From Serinus canaria (taxonomy: Eukaryota > Chordata > Aves > Passeriformes > Fringillidae), in assembly GCF_022539315.1 (NCBI RefSeq), contig NC_066315.1, positions 126,019,374-126,083,373 of the forward strand: a DNA stretch of 64,000 nt, read 5' to 3'. The position numbers and the translations under genes are program-made. This document shows, in pieces, positions 26,652-37,430 of the stretch (position 1 is its first letter; each line of letters starts with the position of its first letter). Under the pieces are notes generated by a model. It ran no database searches. It was not told where the DNA came from and worked only from the letters and a program-made list of their open reading frames with translations.

Positions 26652-26678
26652 ACTAGTTGAAGGTTGCTTTCAACTAGT
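26652..26678. repeat. 10-bp perfect inverted repeat with 7-nt loop
   Basis: ACTAGTTGAA at 26652-26661 pairs with TTCAACTAGT at 26669-26678. Confidence 0.7.
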
Positions 26679-27467
26679 TCTTGTGCAGCAATCACTGTTG
26701 CCAATAAATTAATCATGTGATGCAGTACAGAACCCTCTATACAAAAATAAGAAAACTAAAGATTACACTGAAATCATGGATTCTGCAATAAATAATTGCA
26801 GGTAAGCATTTATTTATAATTATAGAACCATATTTATGGATTTACCTCATCACACTTATATAAATCTAGTGTGTTATCTCTCTCCAATCCTAATCTTTTC
26901 AGAAAGAAGAAGAAAGGTTCTGTATTTATGGAGAAACTATATTTCTTACAATAATGTTATTGCAAAATAATTTGGTAATGACCTTCTGCATATTTCGATT
27001 CACCCATAAGAAAAGCATAACTACCTCTGCAGGCTGTTTATATTTTATATTTTGTTGATATTATTAACAAATCTGTCTGTTTATGGACAAATTCCACCAT
27101 TTTTCTCATGTCTTCTGAATTCGTAACCAAGGTAAAAACTATCTTCATCAAATATGAATGAGTCATCAAGGTGTTGAAATTTTAGAGTATAGTGATGAGC
27201 CTGAAATAAATAAAGAACAGAATTGAATGTAGACACTATTTTAAAACCAATTTCAGGATTTTTTTTGTGGTTTTATTGTAAATAAAAAATAAATACTGTA
27301 TTTTCAAAAAGACTAGTAAGGTATTTTCTTGATATTGCAATTTGGTAACTGTTAAATTTTTCAAACATGGAACATTTGTGTGATCACTCCTGCAGTTCTA
27401 AACCACTGCTTTAGTTCTGCTAAAAGAGACAGTTTTCCAAGAAGAAATGAAAGCACTTTTTAAAAAA

Positions 27468-27489
27468 CTGTCTTAGAAAACTAAGACAG
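27468..27489. repeat. 9-bp perfect hairpin with AAAA loop
   Basis: CTGTCTTAG at 27468-27476 pairs with CTAAGACAG at 27481-27489. Confidence 0.65.
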
Positions 27490-27559
27490 GAATTTTCCAT
27501 CTCTACCATGTCATAGATCATTGTTAAACTCATAGGAATCAGAGAAAAAAGGGTTTTGG

Positions 27560-27579
27560 TTTTTTTTTTTTTTTTTTTT
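27560..27579. repeat. poly-T run of 20 bases
   Basis: Uninterrupted T run, continuing a T/G-rich lead-in; a simple homopolymer. Confidence 0.9.
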
Positions 27580-29352
27580 GTTGCCACCACTGTTGCTGAA
27601 ATATTGCTGAGGATCTCCTCATGATATCGAAGTTTCTCTCTGGGTGCCATTTGTTACTTTTGCAGAACTATGTGGGCACAAAAGCATGACTCATGCTGAC
27701 TTCAGGTCACCCTTTGCCAAATGCAGCTGGACTTTGCCAGGAATTGTTAATTGGTGCTTGGAGTTATTGCTACGTGAATAAAGCTGGGGTATTCATAGGC
27801 TGACTGGCTAATGGGGAATATGCTCTGTGAGATAAAGGATATTTGATGACAACTGCACACAGTTGTGTGAATAATGATATTTTTTGGGTTCTAAGGCCAA
27901 CCTAAATCATTTGTTTGAAAAATGTTGAAGTGAAACAGTAAAAGAAAAATAGAAAAGGTCTTTTACCTGACCAAAAGTATTTTCCATAGGAAACAAACCT
28001 GTGATTTGTTTGGACCTCATTCCTCCTCCCCCTTTTTGTTTTTCGGAACAGTGATTTGCTGATAGATAAAATTCTGCCAAGCAATGTTCAATGCCAATAC
28101 AGCTGGAAAAGCCTTTATTTATACAGAACATTAACTAACCACATATAAATACTGCTAGATACAGCTCTTTAAGAGTTGGTAAAGAATTGAGATTTTAGAG
28201 CCAAGTTACTGAGGGACTTTTGCTAGCTCATTGTCTATATCCAATAGATTCTTCAGCAGCAGTCCCTGGATTCCTCTCTAATGAAATGTACATTCAACTA
28301 GATGATCAACACACAGAGGCTGGTTTTGCTGGCACAGTAGATCTGTTTAACCACCACATGAAAATACACTCACTAAAGCCTCTTTTATTTTTACAATAAA
28401 TTGACTGAAAATAATTTGTGCATCTATCTCTCCCTCAAGGTGAATATGAAGCCCACAGAGGACACCAACAATGACCAGCTGCTTGGACAATGCAGCTTGC
28501 CTGTCCTCAAGAGGCTCTATGAGGTTCTCTTTTATGTAGGCTACCCTATTCCATATCTTGAAGACCTCTGCTTCCTATGTTGACTGTGTGAATCTTCCCT
28601 TATTCATACATTCATTCTTTTCAGCACATTTTCAGTTTTATTATCCCTGCTTATAGTATCTTGCTGTTTAAATCCAAGCCACTTCTACTTCTGTCTCCAA
28701 CTCTCTCTCTTCTTCAGTCAGGGAATTGAATTTCTTGCTCTTCCTCTCAAGTACTGAGTTCCTTCCTCCTTTCTGACTTTACCTTTAAACCCTCTTTTTT
28801 TGTAGTTTATGAGACATTCTGGCCAGAATATTGTTATATTGTATTTTGATTATGTTTCATCAAAATAAGTGGCGCTGCAGAAATATAGTTTGCAAGGGGA
28901 TGCAAATACCTTTTCAGCTTTTAGTAAAAATGTACCCAGAATCAATTAAATTCTCCTTTTTTTGATTGCTCAGAATATTTAGAAAATACAGATGTCAGAA
29001 TATTAATGGCATGTGCATTCATATTCTTAATTTTAGTTCCCTTCATTATTTAAGTTTCTTTCAGAACACGAAGTGGAAAATGTATATAAATGTAAACTAG
29101 TTATCTTGAGATAGTTTTCAGAATTTTTAGCATTCAGTCAGCTTTAAAATCCCATCAAAGGTCAAACATGCACATTTTTATGTCATAGAAGAACCTACTT
29201 AACATTTAAATTCTGTTCTTTAATTTTTTTTCAACTATCGCATTAACAATGTCATTTAAAATAAAGCCCTGCCTTTGGATACTACTTAACACACTTTATA
29301 AAATGGATATTTGATCAATAAATATTCTAAAGGCAGGAGCAAATTTCTCTAA

Positions 29353-29505
29353 CATGCATTAAGAAGATTTCCATGGGCTGAAGCTCACACAGATGCTGCT
29401 GTGGAAGCAGTGGCACATGGTGACTCGATGTGCACAAATAGCTCCATCATATCAGACAGCTTTCCACTCCTTCATGGCCTATCTGATGCCAATGCAGCAT
29501 TAAGG
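29353..29505 (+). other. exon-like open segment of 51 codons, unidentified
   Basis: This plus-strand frame is bounded by TAA at 29350-29352 and TGA at 29506-29508. The stop overlaps a TTAAG|GTGAAC donor-like site. The interior is richer in GCN codons and acidic residues than the surrounding AT-rich DNA (for example AEAHTDAAVEAV), giving it a protein-like look. No strong polypyrimidine acceptor precedes it. I do not recognise the family; a decayed retrocopy or chance are equally possible. Confidence 0.15.
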
Positions 29506-29864
29506 TGAACTTGAACTCCATCTGTTTTCAAAATTGATGGTTGCTTTTATTTACAAGTAGCAAGCTAAATATCTGCAAGATATTTATACCACAACATGCT
29601 TTGGAGTTTTATGCAGCCTGGCCTCTCTAAACCAATCTTTGTGCCACTTTCAAGACGTAGAATTACTTCAGCTGCTACAAGATACTTCCAGATATGCATT
29701 ACCTTGGACAGTGAAAAAAGCAGCAATTAATGCTGATACCACTCCTCCAAAAAACAAATTGACTAGGGATGAGTTCTAATAGTGATGGAAACTCTTTTGC
29801 CTCCACAGGACCCACCAATGAGCAACAACCAAATGAACTTTTAGGATTAGGGATTGACTGTGAT

Positions 29865-29898
29865 GTTAATGCATGCATACTCTGTATGCATGTTTAAC
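29865..29898. repeat. inverted repeat, 9-bp core plus 5-bp outer stem
   Basis: CATGCATAC (29872-29880) pairs with GTATGCATG (29884-29892) across TCT. The outer GTTAA (29865-29869) pairs with TTAAC (29894-29898), separated by a small asymmetric bulge. Confidence 0.75.
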
Positions 29899-31449
29899 TG
29901 AGATCTAGAACACAATTGTCCCTGCTGGTCCCCTTCAGGACCTACATGAGAACATCTAGAGTCTGAATTCCTTAAGTTCAGGAAGCAGGAAAAAGCAATA
30001 ACCTTAATTATTTTAATTAATCTTAATTAACAGCAACAGTCTTAATTGTAAGTATATACTACAAACCCCATTGCAAATAGTTTAACAGAAATGTCAGCAC
30101 AGGTCTTCCTAATTCATCCTTTATTTCTATACAACTCTCTTTTCCTCATCTTGGTCAATATGAGGTCCTATTTAGTTTCCTATCCTTTGCAGCTCCTCAT
30201 TTGGCCTAAACTATTTTTACATCATCTCTGTGTGTGACTGCTGCTCTTTCCATGAACAAAGTTCTTTTAGCAGGACAGCTGACCTTCCATTGAGATTGAG
30301 GAAAATGAGGAAATAAAAGAGAAATAGGCAAGCTCCACACAACAGACAAAGCACAGTGTTTGTCACTCCTTCTGACAGCAGGTGTCTTGAGCCACTCTGC
30401 CCTAAATAGAAGGAAGGATAGGATCCCTCCCACTTAAAATGAAAGAAAAGGAGCAGAGAACAACATGAATATCTCACATATATAATGTAAAAGACTGTGA
30501 AAATTTTAGTCTGCCAAGCTGTCCTGCCTTAGAGAAGTATCCAACAGTATACAATAAAATGTTCAGTGTGCAACCTGTAAATCTGAAATAGCTTCAGATG
30601 GGAAACCAGAGGGTGTTGTGGGGTGAGAAAAAAAGAGAGATGCATATAGGTTATTTTAAAGAATGCAAAACTATAATGGAGATATCATGGAGTATTCAAA
30701 TGGTGCAATATATAGCTAATTTCCTTTTCAGAAACATCTTGGGGTAAAATAAAGAATTTCATCTCCACCACTTGGTTTCTAATCCTGAGATTAGAGAGTG
30801 CCCTGATTTTTGTCAGAACAAACTTGCTAAATCATGGGAAGCATATGCAGACACTGGTTGATAAACCAAGAATGAAAATTGTTACTGTGGATTATGGGAC
30901 TGGAATTTAGGAGTCTAAATTCCAATTCTTAACCTGCTAAACTAAAAAGGGTATTCTATGAAGTGAGAAGGACTGCAGGTCAAAAATGCTCATCAGTACA
31001 AGGCTCATCAATTATTCAAATACAAGCTTTAAATCATACATAATTTTCATCCTAGCCTTCTAGGAATGGTTTCAATAGCAAACTAAAAAGACATCTGGGA
31101 GGCAGCTTGATACTTATCAGGAAATAATGTTCTAAAGTTAAAAAATAAAGGGCTGAAATGGAATGGTCAAAACTTAAGCTGATTTGACCTTGAAAGGGAA
31201 ATGAAAACATGTAAAGCAGAACAAAGAGAAGTGCCATGAAGAATTTATACATTGTTGATGGAATAGGAAGTAAAGAGACTTAAGTATCATCTAAATCTTT
31301 GTCCAAAACTGAATTAATACTTTCCTATAATTCTCTGTGAGAAATTTTAGTGCACAGTAGACAGACATCATTAGAGAAGACTTTGCTCTGCTTTTCTGGA
31401 TTAGTAAGGGAATTGCCAGTCCACATTACACAAAACTATAATTTGTCAA

Positions 31450-32450
31450 ATAGACCTCAACCCCACATGACCTGACGAACAGAAATGTGATGCTTATGCT
31501 CAAGAAACAGGAAGATATTCCTGTTTCACAAACACAAGATATTCTAAATAAACTGCAGGCTCACATCTCTGGTAACAGTAATAAAAAAAGTCTTTGAAAC
31601 TTGTTTTAGAGGTGATAATAAAGCTACAGATTTAAAAGAATAAAGGGATAGGGTGAACCACACATTTTTTGAAAGCTGTGTATAATCTTTTCTAGCTTTC
31701 TGCTCTTGTGAACTACTGGCTTTTCCTGGTTTTAGAGAATAATGATTCAACAGAACTAATCTACTTCAGGGAGGTTTTTTATATGATTCTGCATCAGAAT
31801 TTACTTATTCTAGAGAACTCAGTTATGGTGGACAAGAAATTGGTTCATGTGGAGAAAAGCTCTTGCATACTTTGGAAGAGGAATTGCTATGTTGAAGAAA
31901 TACTACTAAAGGGAGTTCCTCAAAGATCAGCTTTGATACTAGACTGAGCTAATATTTTCATGTATTATCTTGGCAGATACAAAAATATTTTAACACCATT
32001 TTTCTGATGACACAAAGTTATCAGACTTTTTCAAAGTAAAGGGTAGTTGGAGGAGACACAAAGGAGTTGGATGACCTTGAAAGCTGAAGCAATGGTAATG
32101 GGATAAAGTACAGTAGTGCAAAGTCATGCACTTTCAGACTAATGAAAAAAGATTCCTCTATGAATTGGAGGATTATGAGTTGAAAATAACAAAGGAATAA
32201 AAAACATAACTGAGTTAATACAGAACAGGGAGAATATAGGCCATTATACAATGTATCTGGGAAAAAATGAACATCCTAATCTCAGGAAACAGAGTTTGAG
32301 GCATTTCTGAGAGAGATAAGGACAACTCTACCTAGACTATCATGTGTAAATAAACCACTCATGTTCAAGAAAGCCCAGTTGAAACTGCTTTAAAAAGGGG
32401 GAGATCTGTAGGTAGATAGCAAATCTATTTTATATGACCAAAAGAATTTA
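31450..32450 (+). mobile_element. old, heavily diverged CR1-clade LINE relic (reverse-transcriptase region)
   Basis: Reading the plus strand in broken frames gives the order of a CR1-type reverse transcriptase. Near 31480-31510 is an RNVMLMLKK segment (family ANV..FKK). Near 31551-31600 are NCRLTS and a KVFE stretch (family NYRP..LTS..KVME). At 31708-31947 one frame stays open and holds YFREVFYMILHQNLL (family DFSKAFDTV.H..LL) and, at its end, GVPQRS (family GVPQGS). A decayed GATGACACAAAG follows near 32005 (the DDTK catalytic region), and an rc-end-like TTCAAGAAAGCCCAG lies near 32362. The motif-A aspartate is replaced by tyrosine and several stops interrupt the frames, so it is long dead. 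Its orientation is opposite to the younger copies here. Both ends are approximate. Confidence 0.72.
31504..31527. repeat. 10-bp perfect hairpin with GATA loop
   Basis: GAAACAGGAA (31504-31513) pairs with TTCCTGTTTC (31518-31527). It lies within the old CR1 relic and is probably a secondary accident. Confidence 0.7.
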
Positions 32451-32956
32451 ACAAGTTCACTTTAGTAAGTGAGAGGTAAAAAGGAATGGGACTCGTGTCC
32501 AGGAAAAGAAAAAGCATTACATGTGTATAAGATAGTCAATACTTGAAAATTAGCCTAAAATTAGAGCCATCAAAGGAATGTTTTTCTAAAATATTCTTAC
32601 AGTATAAGAAACTTTATTGGCTTAAAAATACAGCGTACACATAAATGATTGAAAAGTCTTCATAACATTGAGATATAAGAGTAGGGGACTGGATGCAGTG
32701 AGCAGTACTTTGGTTTTGTGTTGGTTGTGTATCAAGGAAGTGTCGGGAAATCATCTTACTAAGGTGAAACTGACTTTGAAAGAAACTGGAGTTGTTGAAA
32801 TCCTGCACAGACCACAGACAGACCATTTGTAAATTTATATTAAAGGAACGTGCTTTTAAATTTACTGGAAGGTTCTTACCTTCAAGTATAAAATCAATAG
32901 GTCTTGATACTTACTCTAGCTCCCTGTGTAGAAGTGTTTCAAGTTTCTGAGAGCAT
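32451..32956. other. unassigned stretch between two CR1 insertions
   Basis: No recognisable feature. It may hold the unrecognisable 3' part of the old CR1 relic to its left. Confidence 0.4.
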
Positions 32957-33111
32957 GATATAGAGTCATGAATGCACAGGACCATTTGGGTGTAAAACCT
33001 CGGGCTGTTGTTTGAGTCCACTCCACCAGCTATGGACCCTGGCCCGCACAGCCTTACATGGGTGAAAGTAAAAGACAAGAAGTGCTCTTCTCCACGTGGG
33101 GATGTGTCCTG

Positions 33112-33117
33112 TTTATT
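33112..33117 (-). terminator. LTR polyadenylation signal AATAAA
   Basis: AATAAA on the minus strand inside the solo LTR, about 75 bp downstream of its TATA box, as expected for the R region. Confidence 0.7.
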
Positions 33118-33189
33118 GGCTTGGGAAAGGACACCTCAGACTGTGGCAACCCCCAGTAGAAAAGAGAGCATTTCCTTATTGCAGGGGAA

Positions 33190-33195
33190 TTTATA
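33190..33195 (-). promoter_or_regulatory. LTR TATA box (TATAAA)
   Basis: TATAAA on the minus strand preceded by GGG, within U3 of the solo LTR. Transcription would start near 33160-33165 and run toward lower coordinates. Present activity is unknown. Confidence 0.65.
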
Positions 33196-33250
33196 CCCAA
33201 GGGAATGGGGTGGGGGAAGAGGACTGCCTCCAATGGGATACCATTGAGGA

Positions 33251-33276
33251 GGGGCGAGGGGAGGGGTAACCAGGGG
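33251..33276 (+). promoter_or_regulatory. G-quadruplex motif and C-rich box cluster in LTR U3
   Basis: Four GGGG tracts (33251-33254, 33258-33261, 33263-33266, 33273-33276) are separated by loops of 3, 1 and 6 nt on the plus strand. The LTR sense strand is the complementary run of CCCC boxes, which resembles Sp1/KLF-type sites about 55-85 bp upstream of the TATA box. Confidence 0.55.
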
Positions 33277-35485
33277 AAGAGACCACCAGGGGTACAGGGC
33301 AGTGGGGTGGATGAGGGAGAAACCATGTGATGGGTGAAGGGAATAATAATCCATGTGACATAACATTGCAATACAACATTTGGGCAGTAAGGGATCTGTA
33401 AAGATCATCTAGCTCAATGCCGTTGCCACTGGCAGGGATATTTTTTTACTAGATCAAGTCCCTTCATTTCAATAAAGTCATTCCAATATGAAGAAGATCA
33501 CAAAAGACAGATGACCAAATAGAAGAATTTAATTTAACTGTTCCAGAAAGCAAAATACTGGCAAGAATCTAGCAGGTTTTCTTGAGATACAGAAAGGGGG
33601 GGATTATCCGTTCTCCATTTTCCGTGATGGAAATTTTAAGTATTTCTTACTGGAGTTTAGAATGTAATTTCTAGTGGCAAAAGTAGTTGAATACTGGAAG
33701 TAATTAACCAAGAGTTTTGCAGAACCTCCATCACCGGTACATCTTTAAGCGGGGCAAAACCAACATCTGTCAGAAACAAGACAGCTATAAAATATCCTGA
33801 GTTTAGATAGGGAAATGGAAGGAAGCACAAAACCAACCTTTTATGACTCATCAGAATCAATATTGCTTTAACTCTACTTTCAGACTTTGAGATGCATATT
33901 TTAAAAAACATTTATGTTCATATTCTGCAGAGCAGATATTGCCAAATAAGATTAAAAGAGATTTTCTGAAAATGACAATTTTTATTGTGAAACATTATTT
34001 GTTCTGTATTATGATAAGAACCAAACTACAAATTAAAGAAATGTAAGTTTATTATATCATCTTATTTTATATAAGATTATTTTGTACAGCTGGTTGATAT
34101 AATTAAAAATTGAAAACATTAAATTTGAAGAATGATCACAAGAGACAGCAACAGCAGGCTGTCCTTGTTCATTGAAATTGTCCATCTCATGCAATCTCGC
34201 TGTCTCCTATCTTTCCTTCTGCTCATAATACTATTGTTAAAGTTTTTCACTTGTATCCCAAATGTGGAAAATGTATAAAAGGTACAAATACAGAAGAGGC
34301 AATTATATGAGTTTCAAGTTGTTTACAGAGACATTAATACAGAAATTATTACTGGTATAATAGTAGTTGCCTGTGTATTCCCTTTCAAGTGTCTCAGAAT
34401 AAACACTGAATACATTAATTATTTTGTCTCTAGAGATAAAGTAAATTTCATCTTGCTTTACAAGAATTAAAAATATTTTTTTAATATTTAATTTAATCCT
34501 ACTTTACACTACAATTACCCAAGCTTTAAAAAAAAATAAATAAAAGCTGATGAATTAAGGGCAGCAATTATCAATGTACATGACACTTGTTAGATTTTCA
34601 GGCACAGTTTATTTTGTTCCTAAAAGTGCATGAGAAGAACAAATCCTTCAATCAGTCAATCAGTGCACTTACTGAATTGTCCCTGAACTTCACTGGAAAA
34701 ATAAAATGCAATGATGGAAGTTACAGTATGGGTCTGATGGTCTCAACCTAGACTAAATCATTGTTTCTTATTAATTTCTGTGATGTTTCATACCTGAAAT
34801 ATAGAACTTGGCATCTTCGGTTCATTATTCTTTATTATTCTAGTCCTCTGACTCCAGACAGTAGCATCCATTCTCATATCTCTAAAAGGCTAATTTGTCC
34901 ATGTGTGCTTTTGGCAAAATACTCCTAAACAGATGAACACATTTTTGAAAGTGAGTTGTTAATTGACATTGTATAACTGCGGATATCGCTTATTGGGTAA
35001 AAAGTCTGAAATGGCTTAGCTTGTCTGTTTGATATGCTACGATCAAACTGTACCAAAAGTGCTTATAGCTAATTAAAGTAAAGTAGCACTTTTCCATTAC
35101 AGAGATTTTTCTACTTCTCCCAATTTATTTTTTTTTTAAGTTTTGTGCATTGAAATGAATAGAATGACTCCTGTTGTTAGGAGGAAGATTGTTCACAGCC
35201 TTGTCAATAGATATGATCTTTTTCCTTCTCTTTCATCTTTTGAAGTGTCAGTCCATGAGACTATTTAGCTAGAGTATTTCACTTTTCAATATTTAATCTT
35301 TCTATTTTTTAATTCTTCTTTGAATTTTTCTTTTACTTCTTGAATTCAAAGATTCATTCACATTAAAAAACAGCCTTGGACTGCACCATATGTATTTTTT
35401 AACTTCCCGTGCAGTTTTCTAAATCTGTTTGTTTTATTTTGCTCCCAGTTCCAGGTCTCCTACCTATCTTCATATCATTCTTTGG

Positions 35486-35606
35486 TGGGTTTTTTTTTTC
35501 CTGATTTTTTTCAGTTTTTGTTGTTTTTGTTGTTGGGTTTTTGTTCAGTTTTTTGGTTTTTTTTTTTTTGGTTTTTTTTTTTTTTTTTTTTTTTGTTTGT
35601 TTTTTA
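35486..35606. repeat. T-rich low-complexity tract with long poly-T
   Basis: T-runs are broken by single G, TG or GTTG, ending in a run of more than 20 T. The open frame crossing it is a Phe-rich low-complexity translation, not a gene. Confidence 0.9.
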
Positions 35607-36107
35607 AATTAAGGTTCTCTAACAGTCTAAATTAGACTGGAAAATCCCTAGTGTTGAAATCTTTCTTTCTTTGAAATATACTCTGCTTAGCTGATGTTTG
35701 GTGCTGTATGGGGATTTTAAGAGCCAGCCATTAGTGTTATTATGTAACACTAAATTGGATGCTTATTTTTTGTGAATGAAATTCATGTCAAGGGGTGAGC
35801 ATCTTCAGAACAATTCATGAGCAACAGAAAACTCTCTGAGGCCCTCACAAAGCAGCTGATGGGATAGGTAAGCACTTACACAGCTGCTTTTCTGTGGCAT
35901 AAATCTACTTTTTACTTGCACAAAAACATTCTAAAAATTATGTCTTTACTTTAACCTCAGCATAGATATATTGATATAAATAATTACAGCTACATCTATT
36001 TCAGTGTCAAAGATAAATACGCATCACAAAATTCCCTAAGATGCAGCAAGGATTCATTTGAACTTAAATTACCTATAAAATATTTTGGTGCAGATTATGA
36101 CTAGTTA

Positions 36108-36137
36108 CAGTTACTACATGTAGTAACGTAGTAACTG
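36108..36137. repeat. 18-bp perfect palindrome overlapped by a second hairpin
   Basis: GTTACTACATGTAGTAAC at 36110-36127 is its own reverse complement. CAGTTACTAC (36108-36117) also pairs with GTAGTAACTG (36128-36137), because the right half is duplicated as an 8-bp tandem GTAGTAAC. Two mutually exclusive foldbacks are thus possible. Confidence 0.85.
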
Positions 36138-36679
36138 TTTGTGCATCACTCGGAGTCATAGTTTACCAAAGAATTTAAAGTATGAATGCTTCTAAATGCA
36201 ATAGTAAAATTCGTCAGTGAATAAGTTATGGGTCAGTGAATAAATTATAAGGTCATAATGCCGTTATCATATTTTATCTCTTTTGTTGTTTTTTTTCTTT
36301 CAGCCTCATTTCAATTAATTATTACATTTACAACTTACCTTCAAGATATCTCTTTGAGTTGAACTTACCATGTGACAGACGATGCATGATGGAAACCTGT
36401 TGGGAGGTTTAGTTTACTCAGTCATGGAGCTAATGCAGAATGTGAGTTTTTTTCTTAACAACAGTGTTAACAAGAATATGAGGTTTTCTCTCTTTCTTAG
36501 TAACAAGTGTGGTACACTGCCCTCACATGCACAGGTGCTCTGTAATTTGCCCAGAAAACCAGCAGGTTGGTTTGTACAATTCAGGACATTTTTTTTAAAT
36601 TCAGTAATTCTAAATCACTCCCATAGGGAAGATAAGGATAATACTGTCAACTTGTTTTTCTCTGGGAAGGTGGTCTGAG

Positions 36680-37430
36680 TCAGGAATTAATCACAAAATC
36701 AAGGCACTTGGCCTTGAAGAATTTCACACAATCCCACCTCTCAAGCCTGTCAAGGCTACTCTGTATGCATCCCTTCCCTGTGCTGTGAGCAACACCACAC
36801 AGCTTGGTGTCAAATATAAACTTGCTGAGGGTGAGCTCAATCCCACAGTCCATGTCGACGACAAATATGTAAAAAAGTATCTTTCCCAACACTGGTCCCT
36901 GAGGAAAGCCACTTGTCACTGATCTCCATTTGGGCATCAGGGCTGTGGGCCACAACCCTCTGAGTGTGAACATCCAGCCCATTCTTTATCCATCAAGTGA
37001 CCTGGCCAGCAAATCAATGTCTCTCCAGTTTAGAAGCAAAAATATCATTTGGGACATACTCAAATACCTTACACAACTCCAGGTGGATAATGTTAGTCAC
37101 TCTTCCCTGCTTCATCATTTCTGTAATCAATCACATCAGAAAAGGCCACCAAATTTGTCAGGTATAATTGTCCTATAGTGCAGCCATATTGGCCATTATC
37201 AATCACCTCCTAATTTTCCATGTGCCTTAGCAAGCTTCCAGGAAGATCTGATTCATGATGTTGTTAGGCACCAAGTGAGACTGATATGATGGATACTGAC
37301 TTAGCCACTTCTTCTGCCAGTTGCCTCTGGACCTCTGGATGAATCCCTTTAGGTCCCACAGACCTGTACACATTCAGGTTCCTTAGGTAGCCTTAAACTT
37401 GGTCATCTCCTTCTGCCATGGGTCCAGAAT
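36680..37430 (-). mobile_element. CR1 LINE fragment (reverse-transcriptase region), both ends missing
   Basis: On the minus strand, 36982-36680 reads as the CR1 reverse transcriptase: VTSGFPQGPVLG, then IELTLSKFIFDTKLCG and LDRLERW, matching the family order PQG - catalytic loop - DRLE. The family's FADDTKL catalytic loop reads FIFDTKL here, so one of the two catalytic aspartates is lost. Upstream parts of the same domain follow from about 37000 to 37430 in broken frames, ending near the VTKLKAT-type region. The segment stops at 36680 without the ORF2 C-terminus or 3' UTR, unlike usual CR1 copies, which keep their 3' end. A later deletion probably removed it. Confidence 0.9.

Larger units (their letters stand above)
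6530..31449. other. long unassigned AT-rich stretch without a supported gene
   Basis: About 25 kb with no recognisable repeat family or full coding sequence. It contains AT-rich simple sequence (about 7815-7935), a T/G-rich tract (23559-23640), a poly-T run (27560-27579), a short tandem repeat (24260-24300), several perfect inverted repeats, and exon-like open segments at 6907-7036, 17796-17877 and 29353-29505. The pattern is what an intron or gene desert would show. Confidence 0.5.
32991..33378 (-). mobile_element. solo LTR, 388 bp, ERVK-like (class II) by target-site size
   Basis: On the minus strand the element starts TGTTGTATTGC and ends GGTTTTACA, so it has the canonical TG...CA ends. 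A perfect 6-bp direct repeat TTTGGG flanks it (32985-32990 and 33379-33384). In LTR orientation it has a C-rich U3, a TATAAA box (plus-strand 33190-33195) and an AATAAA signal about 75 bp downstream (33112-33117), giving a compact U3-R-U5 order. No primer-binding site, gag, pol or env lies beside it, so it is a solo LTR left by recombination. Six-base duplications are characteristic of avian class II elements; the exact family is not resolved. Confidence 0.88.
32957..33460 (-). mobile_element. CR1 3'-end fragment, split by a solo LTR
   Basis: The left arm (32957-32990) is a decayed CR1 3' terminus on the minus strand, seen on the plus strand as variants of the TAGAATCATAGAAT repeat followed by CCATTTGGG. 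The right arm (33379-33460) resumes exactly where the CR1 sequence should continue, with GGGATCTGTAAAGATCATCTAG and the GGCAGGGATAT block. The 388-bp LTR at 32991-33378 sits between them with the duplicated TTTGGG on both sides. CR1 therefore inserted first. This copy is short, limited to the 3' UTR region. Confidence 0.85.
33461..36679. other. unassigned AT-rich stretch
   Basis: No gene supported. It includes a long T-rich tract (35486-35606) and the nested palindrome at 36108-36137. Confidence 0.5.

Noticed and set aside
33054..33408. Several overlapping minus-strand frames of 62-105 codons
   Set aside because: They cover the C-rich U3 of the 388-bp LTR; the Pro/His/Ser-rich translation reflects base composition.
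35429..35635. 68-codon Phe-rich plus-strand frame
   Set aside because: Translation of a poly-T tract, not a membrane protein.
36382..36441. Small exon-like segment ending at a GTGAGT donor-like site
   Set aside because: Only about 21 codons and a weak acceptor; no support beyond chance.
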